Below are positions 1 to 10,050 of a DNA stretch of 64,000 bases, piece by piece. Each line of letters starts with the position of its first letter. The first letter of the stretch is position 1. Both the position numbers and the translations under genes were made by a program. This DNA comes from an uncultured Carboxylicivirga sp. (GTDB taxonomy: Bacteria; Bacteroidota; Bacteroidia; Bacteroidales; Marinilabiliaceae), in contig NZ_OY764327.1 in the NCBI RefSeq assembly GCF_963668385.1, positions 1,984,001 to 2,048,000 on the forward strand, read 5' to 3'. A model generated the notes under the pieces. It was not told the DNA's origin. It was given only the letters and a program-made list of their open reading frames with translations, and made no database searches.

Positions 1-2775
1 TATTGCATTCATTGGAGTTCTGATTTCGTGACTCATATTGGCAAGGAAAGCAGTTTTTAATTTATCTGATTCTTCAGCTTTATCTTTTGCCACTTCTAGT
101 TCTTTTGTTCTGAGCGAAACTAATTCTTCAAGATGGTTTCGATGATCTTCTAATACCTCATTTTGAGTAAGAATTTCTTCGTTCTTTTGTTCAAGAAGTT
201 CCTTTTGAGTAAGAATTTCTTCTTTTTGCTCTTCCAGTTTTTTATTGGCATTGTGGAGAGATGCTGTTTTTTCTTTTACTAATATTTTAAGCCTCTCTTC
301 TTTATTTTTAAGCATCTTAATTCGGGCAAAATAGAATATCAGTATGCTGAATACAATAAATATAACAGTCAATCCTTTAAACCACCAGGTGTGGTAGAAT
401 GGAGGATGAACAATGATTTTTATTTGCGTGCCTTTTTCATTCCAGATACCATCGTTATTCGATGCTTTTACTTTTAGCGTATATTGGCCAGCAGGTAAAT
501 TTGTATAGGTAATATATCGTCTGTTGCCCGATAAATTCCATTTATTTTCAAAACCATCAAGAATATAGGCATATTGATTTTTATTGCTTTGAACATAGTT
601 TAGTGCCGAAAATTCAAATGATACGACATAATCAGTACTGGTAAGATTAATTTGATTGCAGTATTCAATTGATTTATTGATTTCTTGAGACTTGTTAGAA
701 AGAGGATTAAAAGTAACTTCTTTATTGTGTATAAAGAGTTTTGTTACTTTTACTGGAGGTGGAAGAATATTATATTTTAGTTCGGTTGGATTAATAATGT
801 TAAAACCATTAGTGCCTCCAAAATATAAATTTCCCGATGGGTCAATATATTTCACTCCTTGTGTAAAATCATTACTTTGAAGTCCATCATCCTTAGTAAA
901 TCTGGTAATTTTTTGGGTAATCGGATTAAATTTTAATATTCCGCTAGTACTACCTATCCATAAATTTCCAAGGTAGTCCATCTCGATAGATACAGTCATA
1001 CTTGATAATAAGTCATCAACCTCACTCATGTGCTTATATTCATGAGAGGTAATGTTGTATTGTAGTAATCCCTTGTCGGAAGCAAGCCATAAAAAATGTC
1101 TCTGTTTGACAATATCAAGCACTCGATCGTGTTCATTGTTATCGTGTAGCTTTATTAACTCACAATCCTTTAAATTATGATTGTATTTTATTAGTCCAAT
1201 ATCAGATCCAATCCAAATAATGTCTTTATTATCTGTATAAATTGAATATGCTTTGAAAGGCTCATCTAATCCAAGACTATCTTGTATGTTTTCTATTTTT
1301 TTAGATTGATGATTTTTTTTATCAAAACAGAAAATTCCATCAAAAGTACCTATCCATAAACAGTTGTTTAAAGTGTCGTCGGTTAAGGCCAGTGCAGTAA
1401 GTGAGGTGTCGAATACAGTATAAGTTTCACTAATAGCAAACTTTTGAATGTCGAATTTAACAAGTTGATTATCATTCTCTTTTTGACATCCCCAAATAGT
1501 TTTTCCTTTAGATTTAATATCTCTTTCAAGAACATTAAAATGAGTGTTGGCACCTATATTAAGGCGCGTAATTTTCGAATTGTTTTGATTAATTATGTTT
1601 AGATTATTTTGACGACCATAACCCGAAATCCAGATTTGGTTTTTATAGTCTGTGGTAATGCTAGTTATACTTTCAAAATCAATTGAATTTTTATCGCTGC
1701 TTTTGTAGGTTTTGAATTTGCGCAAGGTCGAGTGCCAAATGTCACATCCTTTGCCATAAGTGCCAATCCACATTGATCCATTTCGATCATTAAATAAATT
1801 TAAAATAACATCCCAGCTAATTGATTCTTCATTATTGATATCGTATATATATTGACTTTTGTTTTCATTGTTTAGATTATAAATGAAAACACCATGTCCA
1901 ACAGTTCCTATCCATAAATTATCTTCATAACTGGAGATAGAACTGATTGGAATTATTTTGTTTTCTATTAATGAGTTAGCTTTAATTTTTTTTAAATTAA
2001 TGGGTTGATTGGTATCAATAGAGAAAAACTTACCATTTTTTGTTCCAAGCCATAAGTGGTTGCCCACCAAATGCATTGCCTTCAGATTATTTAGGCAAAG
2101 CTCATCTTTCTTTTTAAAATGGAAAAAACTAAGAATACCATTATTGTTGTTGTAACGATATAAACCATTATTGGATGACATCCATACATGTCCGTTTTTA
2201 TCTTCGGCTATTTGAATGGGAGGATAGTTATTAAACTTGATTTGCGGCCTGTTTTCTTGCTTTAGAAATTGTAACGATTGCGTTGTGCAATTATATATCA
2301 CAACACCTTTGTCTGTTCCAATCCACATCTGATTTTTAAAATCTTTATGGAGGAAACGAATTCTATCAGAAGGTAACTTAGGTTGTGTGGTAGTATTAAT
2401 TCTAGTAATAAATTGGTTTGTTTCAAGATCTAGAACGTCAATTCCATTATCTGTTCCTATCCAAAGGTTGTTGTCATTATCTTGTGCTAGAGCACTTATA
2501 CGATTACCTGATAATGAATGAGGGGTGTTATGAGTGCTAAAATACGAAGTTATAGTATAGCCATCGTATCGATTTAATCCATGTGAGGTTCCAAACCAAA
2601 TAAAACCATCATTATCCTGAAAAGTAACATATACTGTGTTATCTGTTAATCCATCGTTATTATTAAGGTGATTGAATTTAAGCGTAGCAGCATTGGTTAT
2701 CTCAGCGTAACTTGTGGTTATGTGCGATAATAAAATTAATAAGCAAAGTACCCCAATCAGCTTTGGTTGTTTCAT
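1..2775 (-). CDS. Two-component sensor kinase with beta-propeller and Y_Y_Y domain, C-terminus cut by window edge
   Basis: The frame is open from an ATG at 2775 to the window edge (925 codons). It starts with a signal peptide ([20 protein letters not shown]), followed by about a dozen short repeats of the form N-L-W-I-G-T-x-x-G-I typical of the two-component-regulator propeller. After that come a Y_Y_Y-like beta domain, one membrane segment ([20 protein letters not shown]), a long Glu/Lys-rich coiled coil, and the start of a HisKA domain ending in [13 protein letters not shown], which contains the phospho-accepting His. The family senses periplasmic ligands, often glycans, and signals inward. 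The ATPase domain and any receiver or HTH domain lie outside the window. It lies 152 bp downstream of the GH20 gene on the same strand, so the two may be functionally linked (inference). Confidence 0.9.
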   Translation of the reverse strand, partial: MKQPKLIGVLCLLILLSHITTSYAEITNAATLKFNHLNNNDGLTDNTVYVTFQDNDGFIWFGTSHGLNRYDGYTITSYFSTHNTPHSLSGNRISALAQDNDNNLWIGTDNGIDVLDLETNQFITRINTTTQPKLPSDRIRFLHKDFKNQMWIGTDKGVVIYNCTTQSLQFLKQENRPQIKFNNYPPIQIAEDKNGHVWMSSNNGLYRYNNNNGILSFFHFKKKDELCLNNLKAMHLVGNHLWLGTKNGKFFSIDTNQPINLKKIKANSLIENKIIPISSISSYEDNLWIGTVGHGVFIYNLNNENKSQYIYDINNEESISWDVILNLFNDRNGSMWIGTYGKGCDIWHSTLRKFKTYKSSDKNSIDFESITSITTDYKNQIWISGYGRQNNLNIINQNNSKITRLNIGANTHFNVLERDIKSKGKTIWGCQKENDNQLVKFDIQKFAISETYTVFDTSLTALALTDDTLNNCLWIGTFDGIFCFDKKNHQSKKIENIQDSLGLDEPFKAYSIYTDNKDIIWIGSDIGLIKYNHNLKDCELIKLHDNNEHDRVLDIVKQRHFLWLASDKGLLQYNITSHEYKHMSEVDDLLSSMTVSIEMDYLGNLWIGSTSGILKFNPITQKITRFTKDDGLQSNDFTQGVKYIDPSGNLYFGGTNGFNIINPTELKYNILPPPVKVTKLFIHNKEVTFNPLSNKSQEINKSIEYCNQINLTSTDYVVSFEFSALNYVQSNKNQYAYILDGFENKWNLSGNRRYITYTNLPAGQYTLKVKASNNDGIWNEKGTQIKIIVHPPFYHTWWFKGLTVIFIVFSILIFYFARIKMLKNKEERLKILVKEKTASLHNANKKLEEQKEEILTQKELLEQKNEEILTQNEVLEDHRNHLEELVSLRTKELEVAKDKAEESDKLKTAFLANMSHEIRTPMNAI

Positions 2776-2927
2776 GTTTCTTTCCAGTCAGTAATCAAGA
2801 TTGGTTTGATGATAAACTCAAGTTTATGTCTTGACAATATTAAAATCTATACTCTGATATTCTGGTTATGGATACAATGTTTTGGTTAAATATTGAACTT
2901 TTAATACTAATAGCCTTTTTTTGTTGG

Positions 2928-4841
2928 TTAATGTATTTGGTAGGTGTTTAAGATGTTTCCCATTTTATTGGCCGAATCTTCCAATCCACCTATACGGTTA
3001 CGCAATAACCAAACGCTTTTATGGCGGTCAATTATATTCGATAATTCTTGTTTAAGTTCTTCTTTCTTTTCATTGGACACATCTTTAAAATAACCACTTT
3101 TAGTTTGCGCTTTAGCAATACCAACATTACAAGCATGAATGGCCAGATCGGATGCTAAGAGAAGTTCCTGTTTGATGATTGCAGCATCGTACGACGAGAT
3201 TTTCGCTTGATTTAAGAGTTCAATTTGATCTTTGATATACTGTTTTGTTTCAAGCAGACGAGCGGCATTTATTCGTTTAAGTCTACCATCAGTTTTAATG
3301 GAATACTTGTTTCGGCGTAGAATCTGATAAAATACGTTACTGTTGTCGGTAATGACTCCACTTTTTAAATAGGCATTGCCCAAATTAATCAATGCTTCAC
3401 CTGAAAAACCCGAGTCATCCTGTAATGCAAAACGCGAGGTAGCCTTTGCAATATTCATGTTTTTGCTACCTGCAACATTCCAGCTTAAGGCTGATCCATA
3501 AACAAACGATGGATACGAAACCGATAGTGGTTGCCAGTGTCCATAATCGCCCCAGTCGGTTATCAGGTAACCTTTGGCTTTATACTTTTCACCATTTTCG
3601 GCGGCATTTAACAGGTTGGCAAAAGCATTTTTGTTTCTTCCAATAATACTTAACCACGATGAGGTTCCCGGGCATACGTAATAATCCAATCCAGCATCTT
3701 TAAATTTCTTACATTGCTTATCAAATGGATGATTGGCTTCGTATCCCCAAATTAAAGCCACCATGTCTTTGGGTAAATATTTTATTAATTCGGGATGATT
3801 TAAAATAATATCGCCCCAAAACTGAGTGGTTCGTCCATATTTATCAACCTCTTTTTTTAATTCAAGAAGATAATTCAGATATACTTGTCCTTTGCCAATT
3901 TTCTTACATAGCTGTTTTGATTTACCAACACCTAGTTCAACAGTTTCGTCGCAACCAACATTAAAATACTGACTGCTGAAATTGGGCAATAGCTCTGCAT
4001 ACAATTCTCTCATTAATTTTAACGAACCGTCTTCCATTGGACTCAAGGTGTTTTTTGAGCGCATTCCCCAAATGGTTTTGCCGGGTTTTTCCAGTTCTGC
4101 CAAATGAGTATATTCGGGATGTTTCAGCCAACGGTTCATATGGCCAAATGAATTTTGATTAGGCACCAAATCAATAAATCGCTCTTTGCAGAATTTATCC
4201 AGTTGATGAATCTGTTCAGGCGTCATTGGGCTGGCATCTTTCCACACCAGTTCATGATTCTTGTAAGCAAAGGTGTGCTCGGTGTACAATTGTATTTCGT
4301 TTATCTTCCAACCAGCAAGTTGATCGATTAAAGACATCAAAGTATGCATGGTAGGTACTTTATCTCGACTGATATCAATCATGAGTCCGCGGCGTTGAAA
4401 ATCTGGTTCATCCTTTATTTCAACGCATGGCCAATAACCTATTGCTTTGGCATAATCACCAATTTGATTTAAGGTGAGCAATGCATAATAGAAACCCGAT
4501 TCAGAGCTGGATTGAATAACCATACCATCTGGTTTAATCGATAGGTGGTATCCTTGATGGCAAATGCTATTATCATCTTGGAATTGAAGAATATTAGTAG
4601 GTTCATACAACGCAAAGCTTTTTAGTTGAGCACTAATACCCGATTCAATCAGTTTATTTTGAAGTAGCAAGGTTGGCCCAATAAATTTGGGATTATGAAT
4701 GGTGATGTCTCCATTCTTGATAGTAAGTTTTCCTTCCTTAATCTTTATTTCTTTGGGTTGTGGCAATAGAAAATCGGCAAGGTTTTCAGCCGAAATATGA
4801 ATGGGAATAAGAATCAGAAGCAGTAAAATTACGGTGCGCAT
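2928..4841 (-). CDS. Secreted glycoside hydrolase family 20 beta-N-acetylhexosaminidase-like protein
   Basis: 637 aa with an N-terminal signal peptide (MRTVILLLLILIPIHISA). Residues ~25-140 look like the GH20b alpha/beta domain (L-P-Q-P-K-E-I; G-F-Y-Y-A-L-L-T-L-N-Q-I). Residues ~150-480 are the TIM barrel beginning R-R-G-L-M-I-D-I-S-R. The sequence N-V-G-C-D-E-T places the GH20 Asp-Glu pair at D298-E299; in this family Asp orients the substrate acetamido group and Glu is the general acid. The likely role is removal of terminal GlcNAc/GalNAc from glycans in the periplasm or at the surface. The C-terminal ~150 residues are helical and not recognised. The substrate cannot be fixed from sequence. 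It is probably monocistronic or followed by the sensor kinase downstream. Confidence 0.85.
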   Translation of the reverse strand: MRTVILLLLILIPIHISAENLADFLLPQPKEIKIKEGKLTIKNGDITIHNPKFIGPTLLLQNKLIESGISAQLKSFALYEPTNILQFQDDNSICHQGYHLSIKPDGMVIQSSSESGFYYALLTLNQIGDYAKAIGYWPCVEIKDEPDFQRRGLMIDISRDKVPTMHTLMSLIDQLAGWKINEIQLYTEHTFAYKNHELVWKDASPMTPEQIHQLDKFCKERFIDLVPNQNSFGHMNRWLKHPEYTHLAELEKPGKTIWGMRSKNTLSPMEDGSLKLMRELYAELLPNFSSQYFNVGCDETVELGVGKSKQLCKKIGKGQVYLNYLLELKKEVDKYGRTTQFWGDIILNHPELIKYLPKDMVALIWGYEANHPFDKQCKKFKDAGLDYYVCPGTSSWLSIIGRNKNAFANLLNAAENGEKYKAKGYLITDWGDYGHWQPLSVSYPSFVYGSALSWNVAGSKNMNIAKATSRFALQDDSGFSGEALINLGNAYLKSGVITDNSNVFYQILRRNKYSIKTDGRLKRINAARLLETKQYIKDQIELLNQAKISSYDAAIIKQELLLASDLAIHACNVGIAKAQTKSGYFKDVSNEKKEELKQELSNIIDRHKSVWLLRNRIGGLEDSANKMGNILNTYQIH

Positions 4842-4874
4842 GTTTATTTGATATTAGTCTTGTTGTACTAGAAT

Positions 4875-5004
4875 GGCCTCATTGAGGATGAGAGTTGTTA
4901 AGAAGTTGAAGTTTTAGTAAGACCGGGAAGCTGAGAACTTGTTCGAAGATCACCCGGCCGCACTTAAATTCAACGATTAAACAAGTTTCATCAACAATGT
5001 AGCC
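4875..5004. repeat. Long hairpin element, copy 1 (conserved apex, variable paired stem)
   Basis: A 130-nt imperfect inverted repeat. The apical part (4916-4967) is nearly identical to 38524-38576: AGTAAGACCGGGAAGCT on the 5' side, and AGATCACCCGG followed by CCGCACTTAA on the 3' side. CCGGG pairs with CCCGG, and inside it sits a small hairpin GAAC-TT-GTTC. Below the apex the arms GTTGAA/TTCAAC, TTGTT/AACAA and CATTG/CAATG pair. Copy 2 uses different bases for most of these pairs. It lies between the divergent GH20 and cstA genes. It could be a structured RNA, a regulatory DNA hairpin or a non-autonomous mobile element; the sequence does not decide which. Confidence 0.65.
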
Positions 5005-5018
5005 TTGATTTTCTTTGT

Positions 5019-5048
5019 TTCGTTTCTTGTATCAAGACAAGAAATGAA
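5019..5048. repeat. Short perfect hairpin
   Basis: Arms TTCGTTTCTTGT and ACAAGAAATGAA pair over 12 positions (one G-T wobble) around the loop ATCAAG. It is not followed by a T-run, so a terminator is unlikely. It directly follows hairpin element copy 1. In the rest of the intergenic stretch 4842-5376 I see only a minus-strand copy of the TTCTGCCT repeat near 5195-5220 and no convincing promoter for cstA. Confidence 0.5.
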
Positions 5049-5376
5049 TTGAAAAAAGCGAAGCCAAGATTCTTGCAACTTGAGTGAAAAAACAAATCGC
5101 AGATTCGTTTAATACAACAATGACGATGTGTATTTAATCATTCAGAAACGAAGATAAGGAAACACAGATAAAACAGGATATGTTTCTAGTGAGTTTATTA
5201 GTTATTAGGCAGAAGTTTAATTTCATATTCAAAGAGGTGACTTTATTGCTATTAATATTTAAGAAAGTAAGATGTTGGATACTCTAAAATAAAAGCGAGG
5301 TGTTCATTAAGTATTTGTTTTTTGATTGCTTGAAATCTATAAAATACTAGATTTGTAGTTCTTTATTTAGTTGATC

Positions 5377-6816
5377 ATGTGGACATTTATAGGTGCTATT
5401 CTGGCTTTAATACTAGGATTTATTATTTACGGAAAATTTATTGAGCGTTTCTTTGGAGCTGATGATAACCGTAAAACACCGGCTATCGATAAGCCCGATG
5501 GTGTTGATTTTTCGCCCATGCCAACTTGGAAAGTGTTTACCATTCAATTTTTGAATATTGCTGGACTGGGGCCAATCTTTGGCGCTATTATGGGAGCGAA
5601 GTACGGACCTATGGCCTATGTGTGGATTGTGTTGGGATGTATTTTTATGGGATCGGTTCATGATTATATGTCGGGCATGTTATCCATTAGAAACGGAGGT
5701 GCCAGTATCCCCGAAATTGTAGGTAAATACCTGGGAAAAGGCTTTCAAAACTTTTTACGGATATTCACGGTAGTGTTGCTAATTTTTGTGGGAGTAGCCT
5801 TTGTTACCGGGCCTGCAGGATTGTTGTCGACCTTTACCAAAGGAGGAAAAGAAATTTGGTTATACATCATTTTTGGATATTATTTAATCGCCACTTTATT
5901 ACCTATCAATAAAATCATAGGACGAATTTATCCAATCTTTGGAGCTACTTTGTTAATTATGGCTGTTGCTATTGGAGGTGCAATGCTACTGGGTGGTTTT
6001 AGCGGATCTCTTCATTTACCCGAATTATCAACACATAGTTTTGCTAATTTTCATTCCAATCCAACAGAGAATATCCTTTTCCCCATGATGTTTATTGTCA
6101 TTTCATGTGGTGCTATCAGTGGTTTTCATTCTACCCAAGCACCTTTAATGGCCCGAACCATCAAAAAAGAGAGTCATGGTCGGTATGTTTTTTATGGAGC
6201 CATGATTGCCGAAGGAATAGTGGCCATGATTTGGGCTACAGCAGGAATGACATTTTTTGGAGGCCCTGAAGGTTTAAATGAAGCCATGGTACCCAAAGCG
6301 CATAATGCAGCGTGGGTGGTTAACGAAATAAGTGTGGCTTGGTTGGGAGCTGTGGGCGCCATATTTGCCATTATCGGTGTGATTGCTTGTCCGATAACCA
6401 CCGGAGATACTGCCTTCAGAAGTGCACGCTTAACTATTGCCGATGTGTTTAATTACGATCAGGCAAAAATCTCTAAGCGATTGGTTATAAGTATTCCCTT
6501 GTTTGTGATCGGATATCTTTTAACTCAATTCGACTTTGATACCATCTGGAAGTATGTGGGTATTTCCAATCAGATATTAGCGGTTGTGATTTTATGGACG
6601 GGTGCCATGTATTTTGCCAAAGTGGGCAAATGGCACTGGTTGATGTCGGTTCCGGCAGCCTTTATGACCACCATCTGCAGCTCATACCTACTAGTTGCTC
6701 CTTTTAAAAATGGCGGAATGGCCATTGATACCAGCATTGGGTTATGGATTGGATGCTTTGTTGGCCTTGCTTCTTTAGGCATATTTTTACTAAGAGCGAA
6801 TAAAGTCAATGCATAA
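5377..6816 (+). CDS. cstA: Carbon starvation CstA-family membrane transporter
   Basis: 479 aa from ATG 5377. An in-frame TTG at 5371 would add two residues, but the ATG fits the family N-terminus M-W-T-F better. The protein is almost entirely hydrophobic, with more than ten membrane segments, and carries CstA-family blocks such as F-G-A-D-D-x-R-x-T-P-A, the G-x-x-x-G-A-I-M-G-A region and D-Y-M-S-G-M-L-S-I-R. Characterised relatives import peptides or pyruvate under carbon limitation. At ~480 aa it is the short form, lacking the C-terminal extension of E. coli CstA (~700 aa). It is a single gene, convergent with the kinase gene ending at 7062. Confidence 0.88.
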   Translation: MWTFIGAILALILGFIIYGKFIERFFGADDNRKTPAIDKPDGVDFSPMPTWKVFTIQFLNIAGLGPIFGAIMGAKYGPMAYVWIVLGCIFMGSVHDYMSGMLSIRNGGASIPEIVGKYLGKGFQNFLRIFTVVLLIFVGVAFVTGPAGLLSTFTKGGKEIWLYIIFGYYLIATLLPINKIIGRIYPIFGATLLIMAVAIGGAMLLGGFSGSLHLPELSTHSFANFHSNPTENILFPMMFIVISCGAISGFHSTQAPLMARTIKKESHGRYVFYGAMIAEGIVAMIWATAGMTFFGGPEGLNEAMVPKAHNAAWVVNEISVAWLGAVGAIFAIIGVIACPITTGDTAFRSARLTIADVFNYDQAKISKRLVISIPLFVIGYLLTQFDFDTIWKYVGISNQILAVVILWTGAMYFAKVGKWHWLMSVPAAFMTTICSSYLLVAPFKNGGMAIDTSIGLWIGCFVGLASLGIFLLRANKVNA

Positions 6817-6880
6817 TGCAATTAGGTTTTGATAATTTTCTACTTTCTTGTAGGTGTAAACATACTGACGTTTTTATATT

Positions 6881-6940
6881 TTAACCAATGTAAAAAATAC
6901 ATTTAACCTATGTAAAAGATGCGTATATCCTAGGTTAAAT
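6881..6940. promoter_or_regulatory. Phased TTAACC/GGTTAA boxes between convergent genes
   Basis: TTAACC occurs at 6881 and 6903, exactly 22 bp apart and embedded in the longer direct repeat TTTAACC-w-ATGTAAAA. A GGTTAA follows at 6933. ATTTAACCTA (6901-6910) and TAGGTTAAAT (6931-6940) form a perfect 10-bp inverted repeat. The same hexamer with 21-22 bp spacing occurs before the HU-like gene at 39201-39279. Its function is unknown; the position between two gene 3' ends argues against a promoter operator. Confidence 0.35.
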
Positions 6941-7061
6941 AATCAAAGCCTAATTACGAAATACTTTAAGGCAAGCATGGTTTAACAATCAATGTTAGGA
7001 TGTGTGTAAATAATTATCAGTTGAACTTTATGAATTGAAACTAATTTCTATCACCTAATAC

Positions 7062-8387
7062 CTAAAAAAGCAAACTAATCTTTGTTCCTTCCCCTTGTTT
7101 TGATTGAATCTTTATTTCGCCATTGTGCAGGCGCATCACCTGTTGTGTTAGAGCTAAGCCAATGCCATTACCATTCTCGCGTGTAGTGTAAAATGGAATA
7201 CAAACCTTATCAATTTCGCTTTGCGGAATACCCACTCCATTATCTTCAATGCTGATGAGTAATTGACGGTTATTCTTTTCGGCTTTTAATTGTATCATTC
7301 CTGTTTGATCATTTACGGCTTCGAGGCTATTTTTGAAAAGGTTAATGATAACCTGTTCTATCAGTTTCTCGTCGAGGTTAAATTGTAAATCATCGCTGCA
7401 GATGGTTTCAATGGTTAATCCTCGTTCCATTATTTGGGAATGAAAAAGTACTTCAACCCGATGCAATAACTGACAAATTTGAGTAGAAGTAATTTTGGCT
7501 GAATGTAGTCCGGCAATGCTTCGGTAGTTTTCAACAAAACGCGTGAGTCCTTTACTGCGCGAGTGAATTACATCCAGCGCTTCGAACCAGTCGGTTTTTT
7601 CTTCATCGGAGCAAGTATTTAAATCATCCAAACGCTGCTTTAAGCTTGCCGATAAAATATTAACAGGACTTAAGGAATTCATTACCTCATGGGTTAAAAC
7701 ACGAATCAACTTTTGCCAGCTTTCCATCTCTTTTTGCTGAATCTCACGATGAATATCGCGGAAAGCAAACAAACGCAATTCGGTTTGATCCTGCATCATC
7801 ATTACCGAGGTAACCGTTACCTGCCTGATTTGATTGTTAACAACAAATTCAATCAGTTGCTGATCGTCAGGTTTAAGTTGGAGCAGTTCGCCCGAAAGGT
7901 TATTTTTGAACTGATTCAACTTATCAATGCGATGGATGTAATCAAAGTTAAAAAGCTTTAGCAAGGCCTTGTTGCTCATTAGCACATCACCTCGTTGATT
8001 GGCTACCATTACGGCTACATCAATATTTTTCAAAGCATTTTCGAAGAACAGATATTCTTTTTCCTTATCCATTTTTAGCTGACGAAACACAGCTACTACC
8101 TTATTAAACGATTGAAATAAGTCTTGAAACGAAGCATCCTTATCGTTTGTTTTAAAGCTGATGGTAGTGTCGCCAAAACCAAACGATTCGATAAAATGTG
8201 ACAGCTCGCGGTTGGTCTTCCGAACGGTTGTAATCAGTTTCCATATTTGCAGAACGTATATGATGGCCAGTAAATAGCCAATTGTTGGAAATATTTCGGT
8301 GGAAGTAAGCACATAGATCAATACAGGTGTGCATGCCAGTAAAACCGACTGAATTATAACCGAGAATGTAAAATGCCTAAAGGTCAT
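7062..8387 (-). CDS. NtrB-like sensor histidine kinase
   Basis: 441 aa. Two N-terminal membrane segments (~residues 9-52) are followed by a HAMP-like linker, a PAS-like region (~115-215), the dimerisation/phosphorylation helix L-T-H-E-V-M-N-S-L-S-P with His233, and an ATPase domain. The ATPase domain shows an N-box (I-N-L-F-K-N-S-L-E-A), a G1 box (D-N-G-V-G-I) and a G2 box (G-N-G-I-G-L-A-L). There is almost no periplasmic loop, so it probably senses the membrane or a cytoplasmic signal. Its start overlaps the end of the upstream regulator gene by 11 bp, so the two are co-translated partners. Confidence 0.92.
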   Translation of the reverse strand: MTFRHFTFSVIIQSVLLACTPVLIYVLTSTEIFPTIGYLLAIIYVLQIWKLITTVRKTNRELSHFIESFGFGDTTISFKTNDKDASFQDLFQSFNKVVAVFRQLKMDKEKEYLFFENALKNIDVAVMVANQRGDVLMSNKALLKLFNFDYIHRIDKLNQFKNNLSGELLQLKPDDQQLIEFVVNNQIRQVTVTSVMMMQDQTELRLFAFRDIHREIQQKEMESWQKLIRVLTHEVMNSLSPVNILSASLKQRLDDLNTCSDEEKTDWFEALDVIHSRSKGLTRFVENYRSIAGLHSAKITSTQICQLLHRVEVLFHSQIMERGLTIETICSDDLQFNLDEKLIEQVIINLFKNSLEAVNDQTGMIQLKAEKNNRQLLISIEDNGVGIPQSEIDKVCIPFYTTRENGNGIGLALTQQVMRLHNGEIKIQSKQGEGTKISLLF

Positions 8388-9747
8388 ATTTCTTAATTTT
8401 ATCGTACAATGTTGAACGATTAATACCCAGTTTTTTGGCGGCCTTACTCATATTACCTTTGCAGTTTCTAATGGCTTTTTCAATTAGCAATTTTTCATGG
8501 TCGATGAGGTTAAAGTGGTTTTCGTCTAGTGCTTTATTGTTATTGACACTTAAGAAAAGATCATCTTTATCGATGGTGGTATCATCAGCTAAAATAACAG
8601 CTTTCTCAATTATATGCTGTAACTCACGGATATTTCCCGGCCAGGACTGATCCTGCATTAGTTCAATGGCATCAGCAGTAAAACTCATTTTGCCTTTTTT
8701 GTATTTGTCCGACTGCTTATTCAAAAAGAAATGTGCCAGTCCGGGAATGTCTTCTTTTCTGTTCCGTAATGAAGGTAGTTCAATGGAGATCGTGTTGATG
8801 CGATAGAGTAAATCTTCGCGGAAACTACCTTCGGCAACCATTTTTTCAAGCGGCATATTGGTAGCACAAATCAATCGGATATCAACTTTGATGGGATGAG
8901 TTCCTCCAACCGGAGTGATTTCTCTGTTTTGCAAAGCAGCTAATAGCTTGGCTTGTGCCGCCAATGATAAGTTACCAATCTCGTCGAGGAAGAGTGTACC
9001 GCCCGAAGCCAGTTCAAACCGCCCTGTTCTATCTTCTTTAGCATCGGTAAAAGCTCCTTTTTTATGCCCGAATAGCTCACTCTCAAAAAGGTTCTCATGA
9101 ATGGCGCCCAAATCAACTGCAACAAATATCTCTTCTCTTCTATTGGAAAGATGATGAATATGGCGGGCCATCACTTCTTTTCCTGTTCCGTTTTCTCCTA
9201 ATATCAACACATTCACATCTGTTGGAGCTACTTTCTGAACCACCTTAGTAATTTGTTGAATAGCTTCAGAGTTACCAATAAAAACATCTTGCTGATCGTT
9301 GATGCACTCTTTCAGATGTTGTTGCTTTTTCTTTAGCTGAGTGATTGATTTCTTGGATTTCTGCAGTTGATAAACCGATAAAAGAGTTGACAAGATCTTA
9401 CGCTCATCCCATGATTTTTCGATAAAATCCGCAGCTCCTTTTTTGATGGTTCTTACAGCTAATTCAACATCGCTGTACCCGGTTATAAAGACAACAGCAA
9501 TATCGGTATCAGTTTGTTTTATCTCATTCATCCAAAAGAGGCCCTCGTTACCGTTGTTGATGCCCGTCTTAAAATTCATATCAAGCAAAACAATGTCGAA
9601 GGCATGTTTCGATAAATGTTCCTTAATCCGGTTGGGATTATGCTCGGTAACGATCTTCTCGAAATGAGGATTTAAATAAAGTTTGAGGGCTAATAAAAGG
9701 TCTTTATTATCATCAACAATTAATATACTTCCTTCTTTTTTAGGCAT
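8377..9747 (-). CDS. Sigma-54-dependent response regulator (NtrC/Fis family)
   Basis: 456 aa with three domains. The receiver (1-~125) has acidic D12/D13 and phospho-acceptor D56. The AAA+ sigma-54 activation domain (~155-385) has Walker A G-E-N-G-T-G-K at 184-190, Walker B T-L-F-L-D-E and the loop motif GAFTDA at 231-236 in place of canonical GAFTGA. The Fis-type HTH at the C-terminus is N-M-S-K-A-A-K-K-L-G-I-N-R-S-T-L-Y. It is encoded divergently from the export array. Two identical palindromes upstream of sigma-54-like boxes (9956-10067 and 31966-32077) are its most likely targets (inference). Confidence 0.93.
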   Translation of the reverse strand: MPKKEGSILIVDDNKDLLLALKLYLNPHFEKIVTEHNPNRIKEHLSKHAFDIVLLDMNFKTGINNGNEGLFWMNEIKQTDTDIAVVFITGYSDVELAVRTIKKGAADFIEKSWDERKILSTLLSVYQLQKSKKSITQLKKKQQHLKECINDQQDVFIGNSEAIQQITKVVQKVAPTDVNVLILGENGTGKEVMARHIHHLSNRREEIFVAVDLGAIHENLFESELFGHKKGAFTDAKEDRTGRFELASGGTLFLDEIGNLSLAAQAKLLAALQNREITPVGGTHPIKVDIRLICATNMPLEKMVAEGSFREDLLYRINTISIELPSLRNRKEDIPGLAHFFLNKQSDKYKKGKMSFTADAIELMQDQSWPGNIRELQHIIEKAVILADDTTIDKDDLFLSVNNNKALDENHFNLIDHEKLLIEKAIRNCKGNMSKAAKKLGINRSTLYDKIKKYDL

Positions 9748-9898
9748 ATTTAATCTGTATTAAAGAATAACCGGATTGATTAGAAAAAGCAAAATGCTGT
9801 AAATATTCCAATTAATATTTAGTTATTATTGTACCATAGCAATCTTTATTTTTTCACTGCTCTAGCCGCGGGGGCTTTTCATTTAATGATTGAAAGCA

Positions 9899-9945
9899 AA
9901 ATTTCTGCCTTCTGCCTGTTTAACTAACTATCTAATTTTTTACAA
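9899..9945 (+). repeat. Dispersed TTCTGCCTTCTGCCT repeat, copy A
   Basis: The stretch with TTCTGCCTTCTGCCT followed by AACTAAC and ATCTAATT recurs at 37588-37632 with only a few differences. A shortened form lies at 44395-44412 and a minus-strand form near 5195-5220. All copies are intergenic. It has no open frame and no known function. Confidence 0.5.
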
Positions 9946-9955
9946 AATACTTCAT

Positions 9956-9996
9956 TATTGTTGGAATTACATACATAGCTGTTGGAAAATCCAACA
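9956..9996 (+). promoter_or_regulatory. Two-site upstream activator element 1 (TGTTGGA-N3-TCCAACA)
   Basis: A perfect 7-bp inverted repeat TGTTGGA-AAA-TCCAACA occupies 9980-9996. A half-site TGTTGGA starts at 9959, 21 bp upstream and thus on the same face of the helix. The full 41 bp matches 31966-32006 closely. Palindromes of this size about 70-100 bp upstream of a -24/-12 box are typical of NtrC-family enhancer sites. The neighbouring activator gene makes it the obvious ligand (inference). Confidence 0.7.
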
Positions 9997-10050
9997 CATG
10001 ATAAAAGGTGATTGGTGTTAGGTGGCAGTATATCAATAAAATAAGATAAA

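Noticed and set aside
5273-5289. TGTTGGA-TAC-TCTAAAA upstream of cstA, resembling the array enhancer palindrome
   Set aside because: Only one half matches well and no GG-N11-GC box lies 76 bp downstream, so it is not counted as a third target.
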